Notes: generated from the letters alone by a model not told the origin. Shown: positions 9,142 through 19,705, numbered from the stretch's first letter. The stretch: DNA of 64,000 bases from Clostridia bacterium UC5.1-2E3 (GCA_001304875.1 BBZO01000005.1:108711-172710), one strand, 5' to 3'. Numbers and translations are program-made.

Positions 9142-10087
9142 ATGGGCAGACACTGTATCGGCGTTGACGTGGGAGGAACCACCGTCAAGATCGGTATTTT
9201 TGAGACGGACGGCACGCTCTTAAAAAAGTGGGAGGTGCCGACCAGGAAAGAGGAAGGCGGAAAATATATCATGGAGGACGTGGCGGCGTCCATCCGCAAG
9301 ACTATTGAGGAGATGGGAATCAAGATGGAGGACGTGCTCGGAGCGGGGTTGGGAGTCCCCGGGCCGGTGATGCCCGACGGCTATGTGGAGGTGTGCGTCA
9401 ACTTAGGATGGCGCAACGTGAATCCCCAGCGGACGCTGAGCCGGTTTTTGGACGGACTTCCTGTAAAGAGCGGCAATGACGCAACGTGGCAGCTCTGGGC
9501 GAGATGTGGATGGGCGGCGGCAAAGGCTACACGGATATTGTCATGGTCACGCTGGGAACCGGCGTGGGCGGCGGCGTCATCGTGGATGAGAAGATCATCT
9601 GCGGCAAACACGGCATGGGCGGCGAGATCGGCCATATCCGCATCCGCGAGGACGAGAAGGAATACTGCAACTGCGGCGGCAAGGGGTGCTTAGAGCAGGT
9701 GGCTTCCGCCACCGGTATCGCCAGAGAGGCTAGACGCGCCATGAAAAAGAGCGATGAGCCTCCGCCATGCGTGCGTTCGGCGACGAGATCACGGCCAAGG
9801 ACGTGCTGGACTGTGCGAAGGCCGGGGACAGGATGGCCCTCCAGGTGTTCGACACCGTCTGCTACTATCTGGGCTGGACCCTGGCGCAGATTTTCATGAC
9901 CGTGGATCCGCAGATGTTTGTCATCGGCGGCGGTGTCTCCCGGGCGGGACAGTTCCTGCTGGACGGCATCGAGAAATACTATTCAAAATACACCCCCATG
10001 TCCGAGGAGAAGGCCGGAATCACCCTGGCCACACTGGGAAATGACGCCGGCATCTACGGCGCCGCAAGGCTGATTCTTGACTCATAA
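9142..10087 (+). CDS. glcK: ROK family glucokinase (two frameshifts)
   Basis: ATP-dependent glucose kinase of the ROK family. ATG 9142 is chosen over ATG 9136 because AAGGGGAG is then 6 bases away. The N-terminal phosphate-binding segment CIGVDVGGTTVKIGIF, the GAGLGVPGPV motif, the catalytic-region segment TLGTGVGGGVI and the ROK zinc motif CNCGGKGCLEQVAS are all present once the frames are joined. One C is missing near 9482 (GACGCCAAC read as GACGCAAC) and one near 9760 (CCC read as CC). Reconstructed length about 315 residues, normal for TIGR00744-type glucokinases. Confidence 0.9.
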
Positions 10088-10123
10088 CCCTTTTGTTTCC
10101 TGTGAATCAGAGGACTGGCGGAA

Positions 10124-10170
10124 AAAAGGGAGTGCCGCATTTGCCTGCAACACTCCCTTTTGGTTCCCTT
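10124..10170 (+). terminator. Terminator of glucokinase
   Basis: AAAAGGGAGTG (10124-10134) pairs perfectly with CACTCCCTTTT (10151-10161), followed by a T/C-rich tail. A second GC hairpin, CCCCGG (10184-10189) with CCGGGG (10202-10207), follows without a T run. The remaining bases to 10355 are AT-rich with no gene; the promoter of the next gene must be there but I see no clear -35. Confidence 0.8.
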
Positions 10171-10355
10171 TAAAATGAGGAGACCCCGGCTAAACTGCAA
10201 ACCGGGGCAATTATGAAAAGTTTATATGCAATATGATTAAAAAATCAAATTACAGACAAGATTTATTGTATAAATAGTATAAAAAATACATATGAACAAT
10301 ATGTGGCTGAAATGTTAATAGAATATGAACAAAAGGATAGAACAGGAGGAAACTA

Positions 10356-12025
10356 ATGGCTCAGAAAAACAAAGGCAAAACCATCGTGATTGGACACAAG
10401 AACCCGGACACCGACTCCATCTGCTCTGCCATCTGCTACGCGAAATTAAAGGAACTCATCACCGGTGAGGAGTTCATGCCGGGCCGCGCCGGCCAGGTAA
10501 ACTCGGAAACACAGTTCGTTCTTGATTATTTCAATATGGAGGCTCCGAAGCTGATCGACAACGTGAAGACTCAGGTGAAGGACATCGAGATCCGCGAGGT
10601 TCCCGGCGTGGCGAGGAATATTTCCCTCAAAAAGCCTGGAATCTGATGCAGGATGCCAACGTGGTCACCCTGCCCGCCGTGACGGAAAATAACGTCCTGG
10701 AGGGACTCATAACCGTCGGCGACATCACGAAATCCTACATGAACGTGCTGGACAGCAGCATTCTCTCAAAGGCCTGCACCCAGTATTCCAACATCGTGGA
10801 GACGCTGGAGGGCGCGATTCTGATCGGCGACGAGAATGCCTACTTTAACGAGGGCAAGGTGCTCATCGCAGCGGCCAATCCGGATATGATGGAGTATTAT
10901 ATTGACAAGCACGACCTGGTCATTCTGGGAAACCGCTACGAGTCCCAGCTGTGCGCCATCGAGATGGAGGCCGGATGCATCATCGTGTGCGAGGGAGCGA
11001 GAGTCTCCATGACCATCAAGAAGCTGGCCCAGGAGCGCGGCTGCACCGTGATCACCACCCCCTACGACGCCTACACGGCGGCCCGTCTCATTAACCAGAG
11101 TATGCCGATCAGCTACTTTATGAAAACGGAGAATCTCATCACCTTTGAGACGGAGGACTACATCGACGATATCAAGGATATCATGGCCAGCAAGCGCCAC
11201 CGCGACTTCCCGATTCTCGACAAAGAGGGGAAATACAAAGGCATGATCTCCCGCCGGAACCTGTTGGGCGCCAGGGGCAAGAAGATCATCCTCGTGGACC
11301 ACAATGAGAGAAGCCAGGCTGTGGAAGGTATGGAAAGCGCCGACATTCTGGAGATCATCGACCATCACCGCCTTGGCACCGTGGAAACCATGTCGCCGGT
11401 ATTTTTCAGAAACCAGCCGCTGGGCTGCACGGCGACCATCATTTACCAGATGTATCGGGAAAATCAGAAGGAGATCGATCCGGCGGTGGCGGGACTTTTA
11501 TGCAGCGCCATCATTTCCGATACGCTCCTGTTCCGCTCCCCCACCTGCACCCCGGTGGACCAGGCGGCGGCCATGGAGCTGGCGAAGATCGCGGGGCTTG
11601 ACGTGGAGGAGTACGCCAAGAAAATGTTCTCCGCGGGCAGCAATTTAAAGGGAAAGACAGACGCGGAGATTTTCTACCAGGATTTCAAGCGGTTCTCCGC
11701 CGACAAAATAAGCTTTGGCGTGGGCCAGATCACCTCGCTGAACACCGACGAGCTGGCAGAGCTCAAGACGCGCATGGTTCCCTACATGCGGCAGGTGCTC
11801 GGGGAGCAGCACATGGATATGCTTTATTTTATGTTAACTAATATACTGACACAGTCCACCGAGCTCATCTGTGTGGGCCAGGGCTCCACGGCCACGGCGC
11901 TCTCGGCCTTCCATTTAGACGGCGAGGGGCAGGCCAACCGCGTGGACGAGACCGTCAGCCTGCCGGGCGTGGTGTCCAGAAAGAAACAGCTGATTCCGGC
12001 CATTGTCATGGCCATGCAGCGGTAA
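10356..12025 (+). CDS. ppaC: Manganese-dependent inorganic pyrophosphatase with CBS and DRTGG domains (one frameshift)
   Basis: DHH-superfamily PPase hydrolysing pyrophosphate. N-terminal GHKNPDTDSICSAICYA holds metal ligands; CBS repeats and a DRTGG domain are inserted (about residues 75-300, including ITVGDITKSYMNVL and SKRHRDFPILDKEGKYKGM); then the IIDHHRLGTVET motif and a DHHA2 domain to the end. This is the regulatory-insert class, in which adenine nucleotides binding CBS control activity. Start 10356 follows AGGAGG. One G is missing near 10634 (AAGGCC read as AAGCC). Full length about 556 residues. Confidence 0.92.
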
Positions 12026-12043
12026 AGCCGGGAGGAGAGTCTC

Positions 12044-12673
12044 ATGGGAAAACAGGTTTGGAAGCCGGGCAATATGGTATATCCTGTTCCCGCGGTGCTG
12101 GTCTCCGCGGCGGACGGCGAGGGGAGGACAAATCTCATCACCGTGGCGTGGACCGGAACCATCTGCACCAACCCGCCCATGGCGTACATTTCCGTGCGCC
12201 CGGAGCGGTATTCCTACGACATGATCCGGAGCACAGGGCAGTTTGTGATCAATCTGACCACCGAGGACATGGCGTACGCCACGGATCTGTGCGGCGTGAA
12301 GTCCGGCCGCGATCTGGATAAATGGCAGGCCGCAGGGCTGACGCCGCAGCGGGCGTCCGCTGTGGATGTGCCGCTGGTGGCTGAGAGCCCGGTGAATATC
12401 GAGTGCCAGGTGGTGAAGGTGGAGGAGCTGGGCTCCCACCACATGTTTATCGCCGAGGTGAAGGCCGTGGATATCGATGAGAAATACCTGGATGAGAAGG
12501 GCAAATTCCATCTGGGGAAGGCGAAGCCCATCGTCTACTCCCACGGCGAGTATTATGGGCTGGGCGCACTGCTCGGCACCTTCGGCTACAGCGTGAAAAA
12601 GGCGCCGAAGAATCTTCCGGCGGGGAGGAAGCGCCGCGGAAAGTACGGACAGAAAAGGAATGGAGCAGGATGA
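12044..12673 (+). CDS. Flavin reductase family protein (FMN-binding split barrel)
   Basis: A 209-residue intact protein beginning MGKQVWKPGNMVYPVPAVLV. The segments LITVAWTGTICTNPPMAYISVRP and DLCGVKSGRDLDKW are characteristic of the flavin_reduct / FlaRed family, which binds FMN and is often annotated as flavoredoxin. The ribosome binding site is GGGAGGAGA. It overlaps the next gene by ATGA (12670-12673), indicating translational coupling. The C-terminal tail is very basic (about 18 residues of Arg, Lys and Gly). Confidence 0.85.
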   Translation: MGKQVWKPGNMVYPVPAVLVSAADGEGRTNLITVAWTGTICTNPPMAYISVRPERYSYDMIRSTGQFVINLTTEDMAYATDLCGVKSGRDLDKWQAAGLTPQRASAVDVPLVAESPVNIECQVVKVEELGSHHMFIAEVKAVDIDEKYLDEKGKFHLGKAKPIVYSHGEYYGLGALLGTFGYSVKKAPKNLPAGRKRRGKYGQKRNGAG

Positions 12674-13197
12674 AAAAGAATAACATTACGTTGATTGGTA
12701 TGCCGGGGGCCGGCAAGAGCACTGTGGGCGTTCTGCTGGCCAAGCGGCTGGGATACTCGTTTGTGGACGTGGATATCGTCATACAGGAGCAGGAAAAGCG
12801 GCTTTTGAAGGAGATCATCGCCGACGAGGGAATGGACGGATTTTTAGAGGTGGAAAACCGCGTCAACGCGGGACTCGATGTGGAGCGCTCCGTTATTGCC
12901 CCCGGCGGCAGCGTCATTTATGGGAAAGAGGCCATGGAGCATCTGAAGGACATCGGCGTGGTGGTCTATTTAAAACTCAGCTACCGCGCGCTGGAGCGGA
13001 GGCTGGGAGACCTGGTGGACCGCGGCGTGGCTCTGAAGGAAGGCATGACACTGCGTGACCTCTACAACGAGCGGAAGGTCTACTATGAGAAATACGCCGA
13101 CATTACGATCGATGAGGCGGGAAAGACCGTGGGCCGCATTGTCGATGAGCTTCGCGCCATCATGGAGGCACGGATCAGCGAAGAAAAAGAAGGATAG
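12670..13197 (+). CDS. aroK: Shikimate kinase-like P-loop kinase
   Basis: 175 residues. Walker A GMPGAGKST at residues 8-16, an acidic DVDIVIQ strand (32-38), and an APGGSVIY segment in place of the usual GGG loop of AroK. AroK phosphorylates shikimate in the chorismate pathway. The FLEVENRVNAGL segment replaces the usual FR-x-x-E and the canonical shikimate-contacting arginines are not obvious, so a related small-molecule kinase is possible. Coupled to the flavin reductase by a 4-base overlap. Intact. Confidence 0.7.
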   Translation: MKKNNITLIGMPGAGKSTVGVLLAKRLGYSFVDVDIVIQEQEKRLLKEIIADEGMDGFLEVENRVNAGLDVERSVIAPGGSVIYGKEAMEHLKDIGVVVYLKLSYRALERRLGDLVDRGVALKEGMTLRDLYNERKVYYEKYADITIDEAGKTVGRIVDELRAIMEARISEEKEG

Positions 13198-13203
13198 GGA
13201 AAT

Positions 13204-15448
13204 ATGAAAGCATTGGTCATTGCGGAGAAACCCTCCGTCGCCCGGGATATCGCCCGGGTTTTAAAATGCACGAAAAATGGAAACGGGTTTATCGAGGGCG
13301 GCCGCTATGTGGTCACCTGGGGCCTGGGCCACCTGGTGGAGCTGGCGGATCCGGAGGACTACGATCCAAAATACAAGGAGTGGAAAATGGAGGATCTGCC
13401 CATGATGCCGGAGCCCTTTAAGCTGGAGGTCATCCGGCAGACCGGCAAGCAGTATCAGGCAGTCAAATCCCAGATTCACCGGGGGGACGTGGGGGAGATC
13501 ATTATCGCCACCGATGCTGGCCGCGAAGGCGAGCTGGTGGCGCGGCTGATTTTAAAGAAGGCAGGAAACCAGAAGCCCATCAAACGCCTCTGGATCTCCT
13601 CGGTGACCGACAAAGCCATCCGCGAGGGATTTGAGAATCTGAAAGACGGCCGTCAGTACGACAACCTCTATGACGCGGCCATGTGCCGGGCGGAGGCCGA
13701 CTGGCTGGTGGGCATCAACGCCACCAGGGCGCTGACATGCAAATACAACGCCCAGCTTTCCTGCGGCCGCGTCCAGACCCCGACCCTGGCCATGATTGCC
13801 AGACGGGAGCGGGAGATACGGGAGTTTAAGCCAGAGTCCTACTACGGGATGACGGCCCGGTGCGCCGGGATGCCGCTGACGCTCACGTGGCAGGACGGGA
13901 AAACGAAATCCAGCCGCAGTTTTGACAAAAAGCGGATCGAGGCGCTGGCGGCTGCGCTCCGCGGCCAGAACGGCACCGTGAGCGAGATAAAGAAGACGCC
14001 GAAAAAACATACGCGCCCCAGCTCTACGATCTGACCGAGCTTCAGCGGGAGGCCAACAGCCGGTTCGGCTATTCGGCCAAGGAAACCTTAAACATTATGC
14101 AGAGGCTCTACGAGAATCACAAGGTGCTGACCTACCCGCGGACGGATTCGCGGTATCTGAGCAGCGATGTGGTTCCCACCATCAAAGACCGCCTGCGCGC
14201 CTGTGGCACCGGGCCTTACAGGAAACTGGCCGGGGCGCTTCTGAATCAGAACATCACGGCGAAGCCGTCGTTTGTGGACGATAGGAAGGTGAGTGACCAC
14301 CACGCGATTATTCCCACGGAGCAGTATGTGCAGTTAGACCATATGACGGTGGATGAGCGGCGGATCTACGACCTGGTTGTGAGACGTTTCCTGGCGGTGC
14401 TCTACCCGCCTGTGAGTATCTGCAGACCAGCCTCCGCGTGGACGTGGGCGGCGAGACATTTGCGGCCCGCGGAAATATCGTGCAGAAGCCGGGCTGGAAG
14501 GCGGTTTACGAGAGCGCGGACGGCGCAGGCTGGGCAGGCGGTTCCGTCATCGGTGATCCGGAGGATGAGATGGGCGGAGGAGATGGCGGCTATGGCATGG
14601 AACGGCTTGCGCCCCAGACGCTTCCGGAGTTGTCGCAGGGCGATGCGCTCCCCCGCCTTACGGTCGCGGTGACGGAGGGGAAGACGAAGCCGCCGGCGCC
14701 GTTCAACGAGGCGACTCTTCTCTCGGCGATGGAAAATCCGGTGAAATACATGGATTCCAGGGATAAGGACATGGTGCGCACGCTGGGAGAGACCGGCGGG
14801 CTGGGGACCGTGGCCACCCGGGGCGGACATCATTGAGAAATTGTTTTCCAGCTTTCTGCTGGAGAAGCGGGGGAAGGACATTTATCTCACCTCCAAGGCA
14901 AAGCAGCTTTTAGAGCTGGTGCCGGAGGATTTAAAGAAGCCGGAGCTGACGGCCCAGTGGGAGATGAAGCTTTCCAGAATCTCCCGCGGCGAGCTGCGCC
15001 GGGAGGTATTTATGCGGGATATCCGCGGGTACTCGAAGGAGCTGATCGGCCAGATCAAGGCGGGCGAGGGCGCGTTCCGCCACGACAATCTGACAAACGT
15101 CAAATGCCCGCAGTGCGGGAAACGGATGCTCTCGGTGAAGGGAAAGAACAGCCAGATGCTGGTCTGCCAGGACAGAGAGTGCGGCTACCGGGAGACCGTG
15201 GCCCGCACCTCCACGCCCGGTGCCCCAACTGCCACAAGAAGATGGAGCTTCGCGGCAAAGGCGACGGCCAGGTATTCGTGTGCTCCTGCGGGTACAAGGA
15301 GAAGCTGAGCGCGTTCAAGGAACGCCGGAAGAAGGAAGGCGCCGGCGTGTCCAAGAAGGACGTGGCCAGGTATATGAACCAGCAGAAGAAAGAGGAGCAG
15401 ATGGGGAACAGTGCGCTGGCGGAGGCGTTGGCGAAGATAAAGTTGTAG
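13204..15448 (+). CDS. topB: DNA topoisomerase III (four frame disruptions)
   Basis: Type IA topoisomerase that decatenates and relaxes DNA. TOPRIM start [20 protein letters not shown] and [15 protein letters not shown], then [14 protein letters not shown], the active-site [11 protein letters not shown] (catalytic tyrosine) near 14135, GTVATRADIIEKL near 14815, and C-terminal zinc-binding segments CPQCGKRML...CQDRECGY and RCPNCHKKM...CSCGYKEK. Frames must be joined at 14002-14007 (A lost), about 14410 (C lost), 14816-14823 (G gained, GGG to GGGG) and about 15214 (base lost). About 748 residues when joined. Likely a functional gene with sequence errors. Confidence 0.9.
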
Positions 15449-15452
15449 AGAG

Positions 15453-15495
15453 AATGGGCGGCAGTGCAAATGGGGTGTTTGCGTTGCCGCCCATT
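15453..15495. terminator. Hairpin between convergent genes
   Basis: A perfect 10-bp stem AATGGGCGGC / GCCGCCCATT with a 23-base loop lies between the stops of topB and the minus-strand BPL_N gene. There is no T run, so termination activity is uncertain. Confidence 0.4.
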
Positions 15496-15499
15496 GGGG

Positions 15500-16601
15500 T
15501 TATCGGCAGGAAAGATAGAAAAGACCATTGAAAATCAAGAGAAAGTTGAGGCTGTCTTTCCGGGGACCGTAGCCTGTGTTTCCCATTTCCGGGTGCGGAG
15601 AGAACAGCAGGATTTTATGGTCTCCGACAGTTCCCTCAGCGATGGCTGCAGTGTTTTTTAAAAGTGTATCGAAGCGCTCCTGGGTAAGGGGATTATAGTA
15701 TTCTTTTACAGCTTCGGCGGCCATCTGGTTGTCCTGGAGGTCCCAATAGGGGACGTTGGGGCCGCAGCCGCTGGCAAGCATGTGCTCGAAATGAGCCAGA
15801 GGCCGGACATTTTCTCCGAAGATCCGTATGGCGGGGCCTTCCCAGTAGACCAGGTTCATGCTGGTGCTCTTTCCGATGGCGATCCCGGAAAATACTGGGT
15901 GAGAGCTATGATCAATGCGGCACTGGACAAATGCACTCCCGCTGCGCCAGTAGTCAAGATCTTCCCGTTCCGTGGCATCCAGAAGGTTCAGCCAGTAAGG
16001 ATTGGCCGGGGTCTCGGCGGGTAAGGGGGAGATAAGCGCCGCCGCAGATCCCCATATATTGGCCTTTGGTTTTGATAAAGTCCCGTATTTTATCGTAGCC
16101 TAAGTCGCCCAGGCCGGCATAGTAGCATTCGCCAGCGTCGGGACTTCCGGGAACCAGAAAAATATCATAAGCGTCCAGGCCGCCCTGACGGATCTGTTCA
16201 TCGCTGATGTAGTCAAAGGAAAAGCCGCCGGCATTCAAAACCTCGACCAGAGGGCCGGAAAATTCTGCGCCGGCACCGCTTCCGTCATATAGCGCGATTT
16301 TATTTGTGATGATCGTGAGAGGAGTTTCGGGCAGGGTATTGACCTGCTCGTATTTTATGTTGTTCTCGTTCAAAATTCTAAGGGCTGTTTCCTGGCATGT
16401 ATCGGGGTCGATGGAAAAGCCGCTCTGGTAGTAATGGCCCTCCGGCCAGCGTTTCGTTGGCTCCAGGCGGAATCCCTTCGTATGCCAGTTGACGGGGATG
16501 CCGTGCCGGAGAAGCGCGTTGACGGCAGCCGCGGTATTGCTTATACTTTCCTGGCAGGAAAACAGGCCGATTCGGTCGGTTGGAATGAAAATATATGCCA
16601 T
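15500..16601 (-). CDS. BPL_N domain (biotin-protein ligase N-terminal, amidotransferase-like) protein, one frame disruption
   Basis: Begins MAYIFIPTDRIGLFSCQES at 16601. The class I glutamine amidotransferase-like fold is indicated by DAYDIFLVPGSPDAGECYY and the nucleophile elbow GICGGAY, and the later segment LASGCGPNVPYWDL and FSPHPEMGNTGYG resemble the BPL_N family. Frames join near 16021-16024 (one extra C or two lost), recovering PANPYWLNLLDATERED. The normal catalytic His-Glu pair may persist as PHPE. It starts 2 bases after the symporter stop, with the ribosome binding site AGGAG inside the symporter end, so it is translated with the transporter. Substrate unknown. Confidence 0.75.
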
Positions 16602-16603
16602 TT

Positions 16604-18065
16604 TTATTCTCCTTTATGTTTTAAAATTCGGATGAACCGCTCATAGGTTTCCACAGATTCCTTGTCGGGGCCTCCAGAGAGGGAGGTGGCGATCCAGAGA
16701 ACCAGAGAGCTGACGAGGATTCCAGGGATTGCTTCATAGATGTAGGCCGACATACCGCTGTAATACCATATGATTACGGTCAGAAGACCGGAAATCATAC
16801 TTAAAATAGCGCCAGTTTTATTTACATGCCGGCTGTAAAGGCTGAAAATGACCAGCGGCCCGAAGGTGGCTCCCAGTCCGGCGGATGCCAGCAACGCGAC
16901 GGCAAAGACCACGTCGGATTTAAGGACATGAGAAACGCCAGCAGAGAGATCACGATCACGGCGCCGCGCTGCAGAGCAACGATCTTTTTGTCATCCATAT
17001 TTTTGCCGTAATGCCGGATGATATTGGCTCCGAACGCCGAGGATGCAACGATGATGTAAGCGCTCACGGAGGACAGGATTGCCGCCATCACTGTAGCTGC
17101 AAATAAACCAAGCAGATAAGGCGGGAAATAGGTGCTCCCCAGGCTGAAGAAAACCTGCTCCGGGTCAGCGATGGTGGGAAACAGGCACGCGCCTAAAATG
17201 CCGACCAGCACCGCGCCGTAAGAGGAAATACTGACCCAGGTAGTAGCGATAAAGGTAGAGTCCTTGATTTCGCTGCTCTTTTTTATGGACATAAAACAGG
17301 TCAGCACATGGACCATGCCAAAGTAGCATACTCCGATCCCCAGACCTCCCAGAACGATGGAGACAGCCTCCCAGCCTGTGGTATGATTGAAGAAATCAAA
17401 TAGCTGCGGGCTGCTCTGCCAGAGAGTTTCCAGAGATGGCCCCAGGCCTCCGATTTTTACAATGACCGCGATGGGGACAAAAAGCAGGGCAAAGAACATG
17501 AGCGTCCCCTGGAAAAGATTGCTCCAGCTTACTGCCATGTATCCGCCAAGGAAGGTGTAGATCATCATGATTGCCAGACCGATTACAATTCCCACAGAAT
17601 AGTCCAGGCCGAAAATAGCATTTAAAAGTTTACCGCTTCCAATGATTTCGGCGGAGGCATTAATGATCATAAAGACGATGACGGCGATTCCGGCTACCAA
17701 GCCCACATGTCCTTTTTTGTCTCCCACCCGGCGTTCAAAAATTCTGTAATCGAGTAAACATCGAACACTTCGCTGGCGATGCGCAGCCGGTTGGCGATAA
17801 ACATCCAGTTGAGCATGGTACCGAAAATAAGGCCGATGAGCGTCCAGATGGACGCAAACCCAGAGGCATAGGCAGCTCCCGGAAGTCCCATCAAAAGCCA
17901 TCCGCTCATATCCGAAGACTCGGCGGATATGGCAGCTACCCATTTGTTGTTAGAACGGCCGGCCAGGTTGTAATCGGAGTAGGATTTTGTCCGAAGATAA
18001 GTGACGACTCCAACGCCTACCAGTACCAGGAGATAGAGAGCAAATACAATAACACTGATAATCAC
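16604..18065 (-). CDS. Sodium:solute symporter, proline symporter (PutP)-like (two frameshifts)
   Basis: Starts MIISVIVFALYLLVLVGVGV with the SSF hallmark YSDYNLAGRSNNKWVAAISA and SSDMSGWLLMGLPGAAY, then about 12-13 membrane helices including GGYMAVSWSNLFQG and LGLFAATVMAAILSSVSA. These match the Na+/proline branch of SSF. One base each is missing near 17733 and near 16918, shown by clean continuation in the adjacent frame (RRVGDKKGHVGLVAG and DVVFAVALLASAGLG). It forms an operon with the upstream small peptide and the downstream BPL_N protein. About 487 residues reconstructed. Exact substrate not predictable. Confidence 0.85.
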
Positions 18066-18079
18066 ATTTTACACCCCCC

Positions 18080-18172
18080 TCATAAATTGGCTTTCTTGTA
18101 ATAGAGAAACGCGATGACAATGCTGCTCCACAGCGGAAGCAGGAAAATAAAACAACTCCCAAAAGATACCAT
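18080..18172 (-). CDS. Symporter small accessory protein, 30 aa
   Basis: A single-helix peptide starting MVSFGSCFIFLLPLWSSIVI and ending FLYYKKANL. ATG 18172 is 7 bases after AAAGGAGG; an in-frame ATG at 18178 is too close to that site. Its stop overlaps the GGGGGGTG ribosome binding site region of the symporter, 14 bases before that start. Tiny hydrophobic proteins directly upstream of SSF transporters are known as symporter small accessory proteins, and position, size and single TM segment all fit. Sequence similarity itself was not tested. Confidence 0.65.
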   Translation of the reverse strand: MVSFGSCFIFLLPLWSSIVIAFLYYKKANL

Positions 18173-18223
18173 ATCCATTCCTCCTTTAGATAGAATTATT
18201 GTTAATATAAGAATATCAGATGA

Positions 18224-18254
18224 ATTATACTGTAGATCAAGAGGGAATAAACAA
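18224..18254 (-). promoter_or_regulatory. Promoter of the symporter operon
   Basis: On the minus strand TTGTTT (18254-18249) and TATAAT (18229-18224) are separated by 19 bases. A 19-base spacer is the distance typical of promoters activated by MerR regulators, and a MerR-type gene is divergently encoded next door. Confidence 0.5.
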
Positions 18255-18271
18255 AAATTTTCGGAAAATTA

Positions 18272-18301
18272 TTGATTTAACTATATATTGTGTGATATAT
18301 T
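18272..18301 (+). promoter_or_regulatory. Promoter of the MerR-type regulator
   Basis: TTGATT (18272-18277) and TATATT (18296-18301), spacer 18, giving a start near 18308, just before the palindrome at 18317. Confidence 0.45.
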
Positions 18302-18316
18302 TGGATAAAAACGAAG

Positions 18317-18336
18317 TTCTATAGTGCACTATAGAA
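18317..18336. promoter_or_regulatory. Perfect 20-bp palindrome, candidate operator
   Basis: TTCTATAGTGCACTATAGAA is fully self-complementary. It lies about 50 bases before the regulator start and just downstream of the predicted regulator promoter, a position suited to autorepression. Confidence 0.6.
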
Positions 18337-18384
18337 ATTGTCCCCTGTAAATCCTGGATCTATAAGGGAAATAGGAGGAAGGAT

Positions 18385-19695
18385 ATGAAAATTGGACAGT
18401 TTGGCGCTGTATTTGGTCTGCAGCCGGAAACCGTGCGGTATTATATTAATCTGGGCCTGTTGATTCCGGAAGTTAAAAACGGAAGATATGTGTTCGGTGA
18501 GGAAGACTTAGAGGATATGAAACTGATCCAGCGGTTAAAATCCTATCGTTTTTCAATCAAGGAAATACACAGGCTTTTGTCGCTGTACCGCCTGAGTCAT
18601 TTGAACAGTGTGGAAGAAGCCGGTGACTACGTGAAGATTCTGGAAACGCAGAAAAGCTTTCTGGAACACGAGCGGGAGGAGACGGATGCGGTAATTTCCC
18701 GTCTGAATCGTGATATCATGACGACCAGGGAATATCTGAAAAAGATGACGGTGCGAAAAAGTGGGATGCCGCTGCAGTTTTTGTCATTATTAGCCTGCCC
18801 GCACTGCCAGGCACAGCTTAGTGTGGAGAATGCTGTGATTGAGGGGCAGCAGCTATGGTCGGGGGCGTTAAAATGTGCTTGTGGATACAGGGCAAAGATC
18901 GAAAACGGAATCGTGATTGGAAGTCCCGGAGATATCAGTATATACGATGGCCCTGATCCGGAGAGAAACTGTTACCGCATGATGAGTCCGGAGCTTATAA
19001 GCCTTTTTCAGAAAGATTATCACTGGATTTCCAACCAGTTATCGCTGCAGAATACCGATGGAAAAGTGGTGCTTGAAGATTTTGTCAATAATTATTGTTT
19101 CTGTTATTCCAGCATTGATAGTTTAAATCCCAAAGCATACTATATTCTTACAGACAAGTATCCAGAGGTAATCGCAGTCTATAAGGAGCTGATCGATAAA
19201 CGGGGAATGAATTTAAATATTTTGTACATTGCGGCGGGGAGCCATATTCTTCCGCTGAAGCATCATTGTGTGGATTATTATATTGATCTGGATTCCTCTA
19301 ATGAGTATGCCTTTTTTCATCAAGGCTATGCGGCGGAGGCACTGGCACAGTATTTTCACGAGGATACCTGTGCGGTGGGATCCTTTTTCAGCTTTAAGGA
19401 TGGGAGCCGGTCGAAAAAAGAGCTGGCCCGGCAGTATCCAGAGGCGTGGAACTATTGTTTTGATGCACGACATTTTAAGGGACATTTGGAAGACTTCTGG
19501 CGTCAGGTTAAAATATTTGAAATCCTGGGAACGGTGACTGATTCCGGAGTGGAGGAGTCTTTTTCCTACCATGTGAAGGGAGAACCGTTGGTGCTCGATG
19601 TTTACAGCTGCAGAATGAGGGACTACAGCCGGCACGGGGAACGTAATTGTTTAGGGAACAGAACGGGGGCAGATGAAAATGAAAAGATAACATGA
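18385..19695 (+). CDS. MerR-type HTH fused to a Trm112-like zinc domain and a methyltransferase-like domain
   Basis: 436 residues, start behind AGGAGG. Residues 1-70 are a MerR winged helix (KIGQFGAVFGLQPETVRYYI...GRYVFGEEDLEDMKLIQRL); 75-125 a charged coiled coil as in MerR dimers; 134-178 a Trm112-like zinc domain with CPHC (C138, C141) and CAC (C164, C166) pairs followed by KIENGIVIG; about 200-436 a domain with LNILYIAAGSHILPLK and YYIDLDSS, which resembles motif I and the acidic residue of SAM methyltransferases. This is far longer than classical MerR proteins. It probably controls the divergent symporter operon. The MTase part is tentative and may be inactive. Confidence 0.7.
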   Translation: MKIGQFGAVFGLQPETVRYYINLGLLIPEVKNGRYVFGEEDLEDMKLIQRLKSYRFSIKEIHRLLSLYRLSHLNSVEEAGDYVKILETQKSFLEHEREETDAVISRLNRDIMTTREYLKKMTVRKSGMPLQFLSLLACPHCQAQLSVENAVIEGQQLWSGALKCACGYRAKIENGIVIGSPGDISIYDGPDPERNCYRMMSPELISLFQKDYHWISNQLSLQNTDGKVVLEDFVNNYCFCYSSIDSLNPKAYYILTDKYPEVIAVYKELIDKRGMNLNILYIAAGSHILPLKHHCVDYYIDLDSSNEYAFFHQGYAAEALAQYFHEDTCAVGSFFSFKDGSRSKKELARQYPEAWNYCFDARHFKGHLEDFWRQVKIFEILGTVTDSGVEESFSYHVKGEPLVLDVYSCRMRDYSRHGERNCLGNRTGADENEKIT

Positions 19696-19705
19696 ATAAC
19701 GGAGG

